64,000 nt of DNA from Xanthomonas sacchari. GTDB taxonomy: Bacteria > Pseudomonadota > Gammaproteobacteria > Xanthomonadales > Xanthomonadaceae. Where the stretch lies: NCBI RefSeq assembly GCF_024266585.1, contig NZ_CP100647.1, positions 1,841,001 to 1,905,000 of the forward strand. Reading direction: 5' to 3'. A model generated the notes under the pieces. That model was not told the origin of the DNA. It was given only the letters and a program-made list of their open reading frames with translations, and did not search any database. Made by a program: the position numbers and the translations under genes. Below are positions 48,082 through 56,794 of this stretch, in pieces. Positions within the stretch are counted from its first letter, which is position 1, and the number at the start of each line of letters is the position of its first letter.

Positions 48082-49107
48082 TTACTTCAGGTGTTCGCGC
48101 AGTCCGTCGCCGGCCTGCTGGATGGCGGTCCGCACCGCGGGCACGTCGCGCAGGGCATTGAGCAGGCCGAAGTCATGGATCAGCCCGTTGTAGCGGGTCA
48201 CGGTGACCGTCACCCCGGCCTGGTCCAGCTTGCGGCCGAAGGCTTCGCCCTCGTCGCGCAGCACGTCCAGTTCGGCGGTCTGGATCAGCGTCGGCGGCAG
48301 GCCGGCCAGCTGCGCCGGGGTGGCACGCAGCGGCGAGGCGGTGATCTCGGCGCGGGCCTTGGGATCGGTGGTGTAGTTGTCCCAGAACCAGGTCATCATG
48401 TTGCGGGTGAGGAAGTAGCCGCTCTGGAAGCGCTGGTACGAGCCATCGTCGAAGCTGGCATCGGTCACCGGCCACAGCATCAGGTCGTAGCGCAGCGCCG
48501 GCGTTCCGGCCGCCTTGGCCTGCAGCGCCACGGCCGCGACCATGTTGCCGCCGACGCTGTTGCCGGCCAGCGCCAGGCGCTTGCCGTCCACGCCGATCTG
48601 CGCGCCATGTTCGGCGACCCAGCGGGTGGCGGCATAGGCCTGGTGGATGGCGACCGGATACTGCGCTTCCGGCGACGGCGTGTAGTCCACATAGACGGCC
48701 ACCGCGCCGGAGGCGTTGACCAGGTCGCGGATCAGGCGTTCGTGGGTCGGGAAGTCGCCCAGCACCCAGCCGCCGCCGTGGAAGAACATGAAGGCCGGCA
48801 ACACCTGGCCGGCGCTGTGCGGTGGCCGCACGATCACCAGGTTCAGCGGCTTGCCGTCGGCCTGGATGGTGGTGCGGCTGACCTCGGCCGGCGGCAGCGG
48901 CGTATTGGCCTGGGCCTCGATCAGCACCTGCCGCGCCTGCGTCGGCGTGAGCTGTTCGATCGGCTTGCCGCCGCTGTCGTTGAGCGCATCGAGGAACGTC
49001 GCGACCGGGCGCAACGGCGCCGGCTGATTGGCCGGCGTCGCGGCCGTGGCAGTGCCGATCGCGCCAGCCAGCAGTGAGGTGGCGAGCAAGGGGAGCAGGG
49101 TCTTCAT
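48082..49107 (-). CDS. Exported esterase/lipase, hormone-sensitive lipase family
   Basis: 341-residue alpha/beta hydrolase with signal peptide (MKTLLPLLATSLLAGAIGTA). HSL-family motifs: FMFFHGGGWVLGDF (oxyanion hole), nucleophile Ser in LALAGNSVGGNMVAAV, acid Asp in QTAELDVLRDEGEAF, and His in YNGLIHDFGLLNAL. ATG 49107 has AGGAAACC upstream. An upstream ATG at 49125 is less likely. Divergent (111 bp) from an AraC-type regulator that probably controls it. Confidence 0.92.
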   Translation of the reverse strand: MKTLLPLLATSLLAGAIGTATAATPANQPAPLRPVATFLDALNDSGGKPIEQLTPTQARQVLIEAQANTPLPPAEVSRTTIQADGKPLNLVIVRPPHSAGQVLPAFMFFHGGGWVLGDFPTHERLIRDLVNASGAVAVYVDYTPSPEAQYPVAIHQAYAATRWVAEHGAQIGVDGKRLALAGNSVGGNMVAAVALQAKAAGTPALRYDLMLWPVTDASFDDGSYQRFQSGYFLTRNMMTWFWDNYTTDPKARAEITASPLRATPAQLAGLPPTLIQTAELDVLRDEGEAFGRKLDQAGVTVTVTRYNGLIHDFGLLNALRDVPAVRTAIQQAGDGLREHLK

Positions 49108-49218
49108 GGCGGTTTCCTGGGGCATGCCGGGCGGGGTGCCGGCGACAGGAGTGACTTTGCGCGCCAAGGCGATACGATGGGTGGCGAATCGTCCACGAAA
49201 CTTTACCCGGAGTCCTGA

Positions 49219-50037
49219 GTGACCGACCGCCTTGCCGCCTTGTTGACCCACTTCTCGGTCAGTGCCGAGGTCTTCCACGCCGGCACGCTGTGCGGCCTGC
49301 ACCGGCTCGATGACGGCGACCGTGGCCAGTTGCATCTGCTGCGCGAGGGCAGCGTGGTCGTCCACAACGGCGACGGACACGTGCTGCGGATCGACCGGCC
49401 GAGCCTGCTGCTGTACCCGCAGGCCATGCCGCACCGCTTCGAGACCGATGCGCAACGCGGCGCGGATTTCGCCTGCGCGCATTTGCGCTTCAGCGGTGGC
49501 GCGGCCAATCCGCTGGTGCGCGCCTTGCCGGCCTGCATCTGCCTGCCGCTGGACGCGCTGCGCCAGGGTGAGACGCTGCTGCACCTGCTGTTCGAAGAAG
49601 CGTTTGCCCAGCATTGCGGACGCCAGGCGGTGTTGAACCGTCTGTTCGAGGTGGTGCTGGTGCACGTGATCCGCGAACTGATGGAGCAGGGGCTCGCCGA
49701 CGGCGGCATGCTCGCCGGCATGGCCGATGCGCGGCTGCGGCTGGCGTTGACCGGCATCCATGACGCCCCGGCGCAGCCGTGGACGCTGGAGAGCCTGGCC
49801 GCCCGTGCCGGCATGTCGCGCAGTGCGTTCGCGCGCAGTTTTCGCGAGACCCTCGGCTGCACCCCGGGCCAATACCTGCAGGACTGGCGCATTGCCCTGG
49901 TGCAGCGCGGCCTGTGCGAAGGACGGCCGCTGAAGCAGCTTGCCGACGAGGTGGGTTACGGCAGCGAGGCCGCAGTGTCGCGCGTGTTCAAGGCGCAGGT
50001 CGGGCAGACCCCGCGCGCGTGGCGGCAGGCACGCTGA
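49219..50037 (+). CDS. AraC family regulator with cupin sensor
   Basis: 272 residues: an N-terminal cupin_6-type domain (about 10-175: GQLHLLREGSVVVHNGDGH, PSLLLYPQAMPHRFE) and a C-terminal AraC double HTH (about 180-270: MSRSAFARSFRETLGCTPGQY, ADEVGYGSEAAVSRVF). GTG at 49219 with CGGAG 8 nt upstream. Divergent from the HSL-type esterase gene, the probable target. Ligand unknown. Confidence 0.92.
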   Translation: MTDRLAALLTHFSVSAEVFHAGTLCGLHRLDDGDRGQLHLLREGSVVVHNGDGHVLRIDRPSLLLYPQAMPHRFETDAQRGADFACAHLRFSGGAANPLVRALPACICLPLDALRQGETLLHLLFEEAFAQHCGRQAVLNRLFEVVLVHVIRELMEQGLADGGMLAGMADARLRLALTGIHDAPAQPWTLESLAARAGMSRSAFARSFRETLGCTPGQYLQDWRIALVQRGLCEGRPLKQLADEVGYGSEAAVSRVFKAQVGQTPRAWRQAR

Positions 50038-50113
50038 GTGCGGATGCGGGCGTGTGCAGGCGCGCCAGCCGACCGGCGCGCGCGGGTGACTGCCGCGTAA
50101 GCGCTGTACCGGC

Positions 50114-51223
50114 TCAGCCGGCGGCCAGCACCGCCAGCACCTCGGCCTCGTCCACGTCGGGGACGATCTCGGCGTGGCCGATGCCGCGCCACAGCACCAG
50201 CCGCAGGCGTCCGGCCAGGTTCTTCTTGTCCAGGCGCATGCGCGCCAGCAGCGCTTCCGGCGCCAGTCCGGCCGGCAGCGCGGTCGGCAGGCCGAAATCC
50301 TGCAGCAGCGCGCGCAGCTGCGCCGTGTCCTGCGCGCTGGCCATGCCCAGCCGGGCCGACAGCGCGGCGGCCAGCACCATGCCCACCGCCACCGCTTCGC
50401 CATGGTTGAGGTTGGCGTTGTCCGGGGCGCCGTAGCCCTGCTCGGTCTCGATGGCGTGGCCGAAGGTGTGGCCGAGGTTGAGCAGGGCGCGCTCGCCCTT
50501 CTCCAGCGGATCGCGGGCGACGATCTCGGCCTTGTGCTCGCAGCTGCGCGCGATCGCCTGCGCCAGCGCGGCCGGCTCGCCGGCCAGCAGCGCGTGGCGC
50601 TCGGCGTGCAGCCAGGCGAAGAACAGCGGGTCGCGGATCGCGCCGTACTTGATCACCTCGGCCAGGCCGGCGCGCAGTTCGCGCGGCGGCAGGCTGCGCA
50701 GTACGGCGGTGTCGGCCAGCACCGCGCGCGGCGGATGGAACGCGCCGACCAGGTTCTTGCCCTGCGGGATGTCCACCGCGGTCTTGCCGCCGACCGAGGA
50801 GTCGACCATCGCCAGCAGCGTGGTCGGCAGTTGCACGCAGTCCACCCCGCGCATCCAGCAGGCGGCGGCGAAGCCGGCCAGGTCGCCGACCACGCCGCCG
50901 CCCAGCGCCAGCACGCAGGCGTCGCGGGTGGCGCCCAGGGCGGCCAGCGCGGCGATCGCCGCGGCGAAGTTGTCCAGGGTCTTGGAGGCTTCGCCGGCGG
51001 GGATCACGAACTCGCCGACCTGCAGGTCCGGACGTGCCGCCAGCAACGCCGCGCGGACCTGCGCGGCGTACAGCGGCGCCACCTGGCTGTCGCTGAGCAG
51101 CAGGACGTGGCGGCCGCGCACCTGCGCGGCAAGGGCGGCGCCGTCGTCGAGCAGGCCGGGGCCGATGCGGATGGTGTAGGCCGGGTCGCCAGCGACCTCG
51201 ACCGTGCGCGATGCGGCATTCAT
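50114..51223 (-). CDS. aroB: 3-dehydroquinate synthase
   Basis: Second step of the shikimate pathway: converts DAHP to 3-dehydroquinate using NAD and Zn. 369 residues. Motifs: [65 protein letters not shown] and [11 protein letters not shown] with the zinc ligands. ATG 51223 overlaps the aroK TGA (ATGA), so aroK-aroB are coupled. Convergent with the AraC gene; a short CGCGCC/GGCGCG hairpin (50061-50080) lies between. Confidence 0.97.
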   Translation of the reverse strand: MNAASRTVEVAGDPAYTIRIGPGLLDDGAALAAQVRGRHVLLLSDSQVAPLYAAQVRAALLAARPDLQVGEFVIPAGEASKTLDNFAAAIAALAALGATRDACVLALGGGVVGDLAGFAAACWMRGVDCVQLPTTLLAMVDSSVGGKTAVDIPQGKNLVGAFHPPRAVLADTAVLRSLPPRELRAGLAEVIKYGAIRDPLFFAWLHAERHALLAGEPAALAQAIARSCEHKAEIVARDPLEKGERALLNLGHTFGHAIETEQGYGAPDNANLNHGEAVAVGMVLAAALSARLGMASAQDTAQLRALLQDFGLPTALPAGLAPEALLARMRLDKKNLAGRLRLVLWRGIGHAEIVPDVDEAEVLAVLAAG

Positions 51224-51762
51224 GCAGTGGGTTCCGGAAGTTTCCACGACGCGGCCAGGCGCACGACCAGCTGCGCGGTGGCCTCGGCCGGGGTGAGGTG
51301 GTCGGTGTCCAGGATCAGGTCGGCGACCTCGCGGTACAGCGGTTCGCGCACCGCGTGCAGGTCGCGCAGCACCCGCTCGCGGTCGCCACGCTGCAGCAGC
51401 GGCCGGCTGCGGTCGCGGTGCAGGCGCTGCAGTTGCGCGGCCACGCCGACCCGCAGATACACCACGAAGCCATGCTCGCGCATCTCGCGGCGGCTGTCGG
51501 CATTGAGCACGGCGCCGCCGCCGGTGGAGATCAGGTGGCCGGGCGTGCTCAGGAGGCTTTCCAGCACCGCGCGCTCGTGCTCGCGGAAGCCGGCTTCGCC
51601 GGCATGCTCGAACAGCGAGGCGATGCTGGCGCCGGTGCGCTCGACGATGCTCTGGTCGCTGTCGACGAAGACCAGGCCGAAGCGCTCGGCCAGGCGGCGG
51701 CCGATGACGCTCTTGCCGGCGCCCATCGGGCCGACCAGCACCAGGTTGGGGGCGGGATTCAT
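51220..51762 (-). CDS. aroK: Shikimate kinase
   Basis: Phosphorylates shikimate at O3. 180 residues. Walker [20 protein letters not shown], shikimate-binding [11 protein letters not shown] and [12 protein letters not shown], and [14 protein letters not shown] are all present. ATG 51762. First gene of the coupled aroK-aroB pair; divergent from pdxH (gap 51763-51896). Confidence 0.97.
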   Translation of the reverse strand: MNPAPNLVLVGPMGAGKSVIGRRLAERFGLVFVDSDQSIVERTGASIASLFEHAGEAGFREHERAVLESLLSTPGHLISTGGGAVLNADSRREMREHGFVVYLRVGVAAQLQRLHRDRSRPLLQRGDRERVLRDLHAVREPLYREVADLILDTDHLTPAEATAQLVVRLAASWKLPEPTA

Positions 51763-51896
51763 CCGCCGATGCTAGCAGAGACCGATGCCGCCTCGCGCGC
51801 CGCGCAGGCGGCGCGCGCGAGCAGGCGCGCGCCGATGCGTGCGTCGCGCGGGGCATGGCGCGACAATGGCACATCGTCCGCCGAGTGCCTGCCGCC

Positions 51897-52496
51897 ATGC
51901 CCGATCTGTACGCCGAAGCCCTGTCCACGTTCGCTGATCTGTTCGCCGAGGCGCGCAGCAGCGACGAGGCCGAATACAACGCCATGGTCGTGTCCTCGGC
52001 CACCCTGGAGGCGCGCCCGTCGTCGCGGGTGGTGCTGTTGAAGGCCTACGACCCGCGCGGCTTCGTGTTCTACACCCACCTGGACAGCCAGAAGGGCCGC
52101 GAGCTGCAGGCCAATCCGCAGGCCTCGCTGCTGTTCCTGTGGCGGCGCATGCGCGAGGACGGGGTGCAGGTGCGCATCGACGGCGAGGTGCAACTGGTCG
52201 CTGCGGCCGAGGCCGACGCCTATTTCGCCTCGCGGCCGCGCATGAGCCAGATCGGCGCCTGGGCCTCGGCGCAGTCGCGCACGCTGGCCTCGCGCGAGGA
52301 GTTCGAGGACCGCGTGGCCAAGGCCGAGGCCACCTTCGAGGGCCGCGAGGTGCCGCGCCCGGACGGCTGGGGCGGGTTCCGCGTGGTGCCGCGCAGCTTC
52401 GAGTTCTGGTACGGCGCCAAGTACCGCCTGCACGAGCGCTGGCGCTACGAGGCCGACGCCGCCGGGCACTGGAGCAAGCGGATGCTGTTCCCGTGA
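51897..52496 (+). CDS. pdxH: Pyridoxamine/pyridoxine 5'-phosphate oxidase
   Basis: FMN enzyme that makes pyridoxal 5'-phosphate. 199 residues from ATG 51897. Motifs: [19 protein letters not shown] (FMN binding), [33 protein letters not shown] and the C-terminal signature [16 protein letters not shown] plus RLHERWRY. An in-frame ATG at 51855 adds 14 residues unlike the family, so is rejected. The vitamin-B12-binding-like gene follows 70 bp downstream on the same strand. Confidence 0.97.
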   Translation: MPDLYAEALSTFADLFAEARSSDEAEYNAMVVSSATLEARPSSRVVLLKAYDPRGFVFYTHLDSQKGRELQANPQASLLFLWRRMREDGVQVRIDGEVQLVAAAEADAYFASRPRMSQIGAWASAQSRTLASREEFEDRVAKAEATFEGREVPRPDGWGGFRVVPRSFEFWYGAKYRLHERWRYEADAAGHWSKRMLFP

Positions 52497-52566
52497 GCGG
52501 CGCCGGCCCGGTTTGCCTTGCTGCGGCGGCCGCGGCGCATGCGTGCGTGGGCCAGGCGCGTTGAGC

Positions 52567-53367
52567 ATGGGCCCGCAGCGCATCGTCTGCCTGACCGAGG
52601 AGCCGACCGAGACCCTGTACGCGCTCGGCGAACAGCAGCGCATCGTCGGCATCAGCGGCTTCACCGTGCGCCCGCCGCAGGCGCGCCGCGACAAGCCCAA
52701 GGTCAGCGCCTTCACCAGCGCCAAGATCGACGAGATCCTGAAGCTGCAGCCGGACCTGGCGATCGGCTTCTCCGACATCCAGGCCGACATCGCCGCCGAG
52801 CTGGTGCGGCATGGCGTGGAGGTGTGGATCGCCAACCATCGCAGCGTCGCCGGCATCCTCGATTACATCCGCCGGCTCGGTGCGCTGGTCGGCGCCGGGC
52901 CGCGCGCGGCGGCCTACGCCGACGAATTGCAACATGGCCTCGACGCCATCGCCGCGCAGGCCGCGCGCTTGCCGCGGCGGCCGCGGGTCTACCTGGAGGA
53001 ATGGGACGAGCCGATCATCACCGGCATCCGCTGGGTCGCCGAACTGGTGGGCATCGCCGGCGGCGACGACGTGTTCCCGGAACTGTCGGTGCAGCCGCTG
53101 GCCAAGGCGCGGATCCTCGCCGACGGCGATGAGGTGGTGCGGCGCGCGCCGGACATCATCCTCGGCTCCTGGTGCGGCAAGCGCTTCCGTCCCGAACGCG
53201 TCGCCGCGCGGTCGGGCTGGGCGGCGATTCCGGCGGTGCGCGACGGGCAACTGTTCGAGATCAAGTCGCCGCTGATCCTGCAGCCGGGGCCGGCCGCGCT
53301 CACCGACGGCGTGCGCGCCATCGCCGCCATCATCCAGGCCTGGGCCAGGGGCGTGGACGCGCGTTAG
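52567..53367 (+). CDS. BtuF-like periplasmic-binding-fold protein without signal peptide
   Basis: 266-residue protein of the iron-siderophore/cobalamin substrate-binding fold (Peripla_BP_2): RIVCLTEEPTETLYALGE at the start, PKVSAFTSAKIDEILKLQPDLAIG, then the C-terminal lobe with ELVGIAGGDDVFPEL, RRAPDIILGSWCGK and LQPGPAALTDGVRAI. No signal peptide or lipobox is visible from ATG 52567, and no ABC transporter genes adjoin. Upstream in-frame starts (52513, TTG 52561) add no export signal. It may be a cytosolic cobalamin-binding relative; ligand unverified. Confidence 0.82.
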   Translation: MGPQRIVCLTEEPTETLYALGEQQRIVGISGFTVRPPQARRDKPKVSAFTSAKIDEILKLQPDLAIGFSDIQADIAAELVRHGVEVWIANHRSVAGILDYIRRLGALVGAGPRAAAYADELQHGLDAIAAQAARLPRRPRVYLEEWDEPIITGIRWVAELVGIAGGDDVFPELSVQPLAKARILADGDEVVRRAPDIILGSWCGKRFRPERVAARSGWAAIPAVRDGQLFEIKSPLILQPGPAALTDGVRAIAAIIQAWARGVDAR

Positions 53368-53513
53368 GGCGCGCCCGCCCAGGCCGGAGTCCGGAGGCCG
53401 CGACGCGCGTCCATGGCCGCGTCGTCGCTCGGCCACGGACGGATGGCCGTTTGCGCGATCCTCGGCCACGCGCGCGCCAGGCCACGACGCGGCAGGCATG
53501 GGCTGCGGGGCCG

Positions 53514-54899
53514 CTAGCCAGGCGCCGGCTGGGTACGGCCGGCGACGGCCAGGCCGAGCAAGGCCATGAGCGCGGCGACGGCGAAGGTCGACAGGTAGGC
53601 CGCCGCCGCCGAATACGCCAGCAGCGCGGCGAACAGCGAGCCGCCGACCGCCAGCGTGGTGGCCACCGCGATCGCCTCGCTCAACTGCAGCGCCGAACTG
53701 TTGCGGCCCTGCCGCGCCGGCGGCGACAGGGTCAGGGTCAGCACCGCCAGGGTCGGATAGATCAGGCCCATGCCCAGGCCGGTGGCGGTCCAGCCGCCGA
53801 TCGCCAGCGCCGCCGGCACCGCCGGCAGCAGCGCCAGCGTGGTCGCCGCGATGCCCAGCGCCATCAGCGTGCAACCCAGGCGCAGCCGCAGCAGGCGGCT
53901 GGCGTCGCGGCCGCAGTGGCCCTGGTACCAGGAGCCGGCGAACCAGCCCAGCGCACCGGCGCTCAGCGCCACGCCCGCCCACACCGGCGACAGCCCGCGT
54001 TCGCGCGACAGCAGCAGCGGCAGGAACGCTTCGCAGCCGAAGAACGCCGATCCGGCGATGCCGCGCAGCGCGATCACGCTGGGCAGGCCGCGCGCGGCGC
54101 GCAAGGTGCCGGCCGGCAGCAGCCGCCAGGTGCACAGCAGCAGGAGCGCCAACGCCGCCGGCAGCAGCACCGCCGCCCACAGCCCGCGCTGCTGGCCGCC
54201 CAGGTACAGCAGGCAGACGCCGGCCGCCGCGCCCAGCGACCACAGTTGCGCCGCGCCGCTGGCGCCATCCGCGCGCGCGGCGGGCGGCAGGCGCCGCAAT
54301 GCCGGCCACAGCAGCGCCGCCGCCGGCAGTGCCAGCAGCGGCACCGCCAGGAACACCCAGCGCCAGCCGACGTGTTCGACGATCAGCCCGCTGATGCTGG
54401 GGCCGACCAGCGACGGCAGCACCCAGCCGGCGGAGAACGCCGCGAACATGCGCGGACGGATCGCCTGCGGATACAGCCGCGCGACCAGCACGTACAGCAC
54501 CACCGAGATCGTCCCGGCACCCAGGCCTTGCACCAGCCGGCCGGCCAGCAGCAGCGCCATCGACGGCGCGAAGCCGGCCAGCAGCAAGCCACAGACGAAG
54601 CAGGCCAGGCCGGCCCACAGCGGCGCCGCCGGCCCGTGCAGGTCGCTCCAGCGCCCGGCCACAGTCATGCCGATCACGCTGGTGGCCAGGGTGCCGCCGA
54701 ACGCCAGCGCGTACAGCCGCAGGCCGTCCAGTTCGCGCGCCACGGCCGGCATCGCCGCGGCTACCGCCAGCGCCTCGAAGGCGATCAGCGACACCAGCGC
54801 GACCATGCCGATGGTGGTGGCGCGATAAGCCGGCGCCAGCACGGAGCCGGCAGCGGCAGGAGCAGGCGGGGCATCGGCGGTGGTGGCGTGGTCTTGCAT
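53514..54899 (-). CDS. MFS exporter, probable SoxR target
   Basis: 461-residue, 12-14 helix transporter. Motifs: AFEALAVAAAMPAVARELDG (helix 1), VAGRWSDLHGPAAPLW (motif A-like, D..HG), GRLVQGLGAGTISVVLYVLVARLYP, and AGWVLPSLVGPSISGLIVEHVGWRWVF in two pieces (motif C region). ATG 54899 has AAGGGAA upstream. Divergent from soxR with a SoxR box in the 100-bp gap, so predicted to export redox-cycling compounds. 146 bp of uninformative sequence separate its stop from the BtuF-like gene. Confidence 0.9.
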   Translation of the reverse strand: MQDHATTADAPPAPAAAGSVLAPAYRATTIGMVALVSLIAFEALAVAAAMPAVARELDGLRLYALAFGGTLATSVIGMTVAGRWSDLHGPAAPLWAGLACFVCGLLLAGFAPSMALLLAGRLVQGLGAGTISVVLYVLVARLYPQAIRPRMFAAFSAGWVLPSLVGPSISGLIVEHVGWRWVFLAVPLLALPAAALLWPALRRLPPAARADGASGAAQLWSLGAAAGVCLLYLGGQQRGLWAAVLLPAALALLLLCTWRLLPAGTLRAARGLPSVIALRGIAGSAFFGCEAFLPLLLSRERGLSPVWAGVALSAGALGWFAGSWYQGHCGRDASRLLRLRLGCTLMALGIAATTLALLPAVPAALAIGGWTATGLGMGLIYPTLAVLTLTLSPPARQGRNSSALQLSEAIAVATTLAVGGSLFAALLAYSAAAAYLSTFAVAALMALLGLAVAGRTQPAPG

Positions 54900-54974
54900 C
54901 GGATTCCCTTGAGCAGCGGATGGACAGCGGCTGGCGTGGCTTGCACGGGCGCGTGCAGGCCGTGCAGCATGCAA

Positions 54975-54992
54975 CCTCAACCGGACTCGAGG
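54975..54992. promoter_or_regulatory. SoxR operator
   Basis: CCTCAACCGGACTCGAGG is seen, an 18-bp imperfect palindrome close to the known SoxR box (CCTCAAGTTAACTTGAGG), matching 13-14 positions including both CCTC/GAGG arms. On the minus strand TTGACC (54996-54991) precedes it and the -10 (CATGCT, 54971-54966) would be 19 bp away, the unusual spacing used by SoxR-activated promoters. Confidence 0.85.
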
Positions 54993-54999
54993 TCAAGCG

Positions 55000-55437
55000 A
55001 TGCAGGAGGAACTGAGCGTGGGGCAGGTCGCGGCGCGCAGCGGCGTGGCCGTGTCGGCGCTGCACTTCTACGAGAACAAGGGCCTGATCCGCAGCGTGCG
55101 CACCGCCGGCAACCAGCGCCGCTACACCCGCGACGTGCTGCGCCGGCTGGCGGTGATCCGCGTGGCGCAACGCGTCGGCGTGCCGCTGGACAGCGTCAAG
55201 GCCGCCTTCGCGCAGCTGCCCGATGCGCGCACGCCGACCCGCGCCGAGTGGGCGCGGATGTCGGCGGCCTGGCGCGAGGAACTGGACGCGCGGATCGTGC
55301 AACTGACCCGGCTGCGCCACCAGCTCACCGACTGCATCGGCTGCGGCTGCCTGTCGCTGCGCCGTTGCCGGCTGAGCAACCCGGCCGATACTTTGGCCGC
55401 GCACGGCGACGGCCCGCAGCGCTGGGCGGAGGACTGA
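55000..55437 (+). CDS. soxR: SoxR, MerR-family [2Fe-2S] redox sensor
   Basis: 145-residue transcription factor activated by redox-cycling compounds through its iron-sulfur cluster. N-terminal MerR HTH (LSVGQVAARSGVAVSALHFYE, NKGLIRSVRTAGNQRRYTRD), coiled dimer helix, then the cluster motif C-x2-C-x-C-x5-C (CIGCGCLSLRRC, about residues 112-123). ATG 55000 starts 8 bp after the SoxR box, suggesting autoregulation too. Its target appears to be the divergent MFS exporter. No soxS is present. Confidence 0.97.
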   Translation: MQEELSVGQVAARSGVAVSALHFYENKGLIRSVRTAGNQRRYTRDVLRRLAVIRVAQRVGVPLDSVKAAFAQLPDARTPTRAEWARMSAAWREELDARIVQLTRLRHQLTDCIGCGCLSLRRCRLSNPADTLAAHGDGPQRWAED

Positions 55438-55532
55438 GCGGCGCTGCCATGTGCGAATCAGATGGTGTGGGAGGGACTTCAGTCCCGACGCGGTACCGGT
55501 GGACTTCGCGGCATTGCCGCTTGTGTGCACGA

Positions 55533-55640
55533 CGATGCGAGGGCGATCGCCTTGAGCGCGGCGCGAGTGCGGTCGCGCATGCCGAGCTTGTCGAGGATGA
55601 TGGAGACCTAGTTCTTCACCGTGCTCTTCGGTAGCGACGC
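55533..55640 (-). pseudogene. LuxR/NarL-type HTH fragment, copy 1 (internal stop)
   Basis: Minus-strand translation gives STVKN-stop-VSIILDKLGMRDRTRAALKAIA, the C-terminal recognition-helix part of a NarL/LuxR response regulator, in which the family has His in place of the stop (KNHVSxILxKL). The N-terminal receiver and most of the HTH are missing. It lies between inverted repeats in unit 1 of the tandem duplication. Confidence 0.75.
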
Positions 55641-55879
55641 GCGAAGAGCAAAGAGGCCTGACACTGCATGCAGTCGGGACTGAAGTCCCTCCCACAATGT
55701 GCACCTGTGATCGTGATGCTCGGTATGCGTGTGTCGGTTTTTCTGTAGGAGCGGCTTCAGCCGCGACCGGGCGCGACGGCGCTGCCATGTGCGAAGCAGA
55801 GGGTGTGGGAGGGACTTCAGTCCCGACGCGATGCCGGTGGATGGCACGGCGCTCGCGCTTGCGCGCGCTCAGATGATGC

Positions 55880-55965
55880 GCAGGGGATCGTCTTCACTGC
55901 GGCGCGGGTACCGAGCTTGTTGAGAATGGTGGAGGCGAGTTATTCACTGTGCCCTTCAGTCACGA
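55880..55965 (-). pseudogene. LuxR/NarL-type HTH fragment, copy 2 (more decayed)
   Basis: Same fragment in unit 2. Minus strand reads EGHSE-stop-LASTILNKLGTRAAVKTI, with a deletion that removes the DRTR segment and a changed KN. It aligns to copy 1 by position within the repeat unit, showing that the fragment was duplicated with its surroundings and then diverged. Confidence 0.65.
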
Positions 55966-56083
55966 CTCGGTCGCGACGAGCGAAGAGCAACGGCGCCGGA
56001 CACTGCATGCAGTCGGGACTGAAGTCCCTCCCACAACGCGCACGTGTGATCACCTTGATCGGTATGCGTGTGCCGGTTTTTCT

Positions 56084-56151
56084 GTAGGAGCGGCTTCAGC
56101 CGCGACCGGGCTTTCCCGGTAATGCCAGGTCGCGGCTGAAGCCGCTCCTAC
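56084..56151. repeat. Perfect long hairpin repeat (GTAGGAGCGGCTTCAGCCGC family)
   Basis: Two 24-nt arms, starting GTAGGAGCGGCTTCAGCCGC and ending GCGGCTGAAGCCGCTCCTAC, are perfect complements around a 20-nt loop. It partly overlaps the end of the tandem duplication and lies 32 bp after the stop of the DUF4426 gene on the minus strand, where it could halt transcription. No T-run. Confidence 0.92.
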
Positions 56152-56183
56152 AGGACGACGGCGCGCACCGCACGCTGCAGGCG

Positions 56184-56636
56184 CTAGAAATTGCGGGTGA
56201 AGCGCACCGTGCCGGCGCCGTCGGCGCTGCGCACCTGCACCACGAAACGCAATTGGTCGTGGGCGCTGCTGCGGACCGTGCCGACGTAGTCGGTGTAGGC
56301 GTCGGTGCGAACCGCGCGCAGCGCCACCGGCTGGCGCTGGCCGCTGAGGTCGGTCGCCACCGCTTCCACCGTGCCCACCGCCGGCGTTTCCTCGCCGTCG
56401 TGCCGCGTGCGCAGTGCGATCATCACCAGCGCGGTGTCGGCCTCGCGGGCGATGCCGTAGCGGCGCGCAACGTCCTCGCTCATCGCCAGCGTGGGCAGCG
56501 CGTTGTAGTGCACGCGCAGCGCGCCGAAATCGGCCTGCGCCGGCGTGGCGGCGAGCAGTGTCGCCGGGCGTGGGGTGTCCTGGTCCGCGCAGGCGGCCAG
56601 GGCCAGACACAGCAGTGCAGCGGGCAGGACGCGCAT
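56184..56636 (-). CDS. DUF4426 lipoprotein
   Basis: 150-residue lipoprotein with lipobox LALAAC (MRVLPAALLCLALAACA) and a DUF4426 domain: FGALRVHYNALPTLAMSEDVARRYGI and the C-terminal DQLRFVVQVRSADGAGTVRFT. Function unknown; the family commonly lies near proC and yggS, as here. ATG 56636. It follows proC by 158 bp, so may have its own promoter. Confidence 0.9.
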   Translation of the reverse strand: MRVLPAALLCLALAACADQDTPRPATLLAATPAQADFGALRVHYNALPTLAMSEDVARRYGIAREADTALVMIALRTRHDGEETPAVGTVEAVATDLSGQRQPVALRAVRTDAYTDYVGTVRSSAHDQLRFVVQVRSADGAGTVRFTRNF

Positions 56637-56794
56637 CGGCGGTCTCCGGCTCAGGGGGGCGAACACAACGTCGCGCGCAGCCGCCAGGTGGGGGCGAACG
56701 GCGCGCAGGAACCGCAGTGTACAAGTGGTCCGTGAGCAGGCCGAGCACCGTCCGCGCCCGCTCGGCAGCTGCGCAGTCGCATTGTCAGCCGCGC

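Larger units (their letters stand above)
55438..56113. repeat. Tandem duplication of a ~338-bp non-coding unit
   Basis: Two diverged copies, 55438-55776 and 55777-56113. Landmarks repeat in order with periods of 338-339: GCTGCCATGTGCGAA (55443, 55781), GTGGGAGGGACTTCAGTCCC (55467, 55805), a LuxR-type HTH remnant, GTCGGGACTGAAGTCCCTCC (55673, 56012), GGTATGCGTGTG and TCTGTAGGAGCGGCTTCAGC (55742, 56081). In each unit the TTCAGTCC palindromes face each other and bracket the HTH remnant. No open frame of credible family is found across the whole 676 bp. Confidence 0.88.

Noticed and set aside
53368-53513. Terminator or gene between the BtuF-like gene and the MFS exporter
   Set aside because: Convergent gap with only short GC-rich pairings; no clear stem with T-run and no frame of interest.
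55530-55965. A live LuxR-type regulator
   Set aside because: Both copies lack the receiver and most of the HTH, and have in-frame stops.
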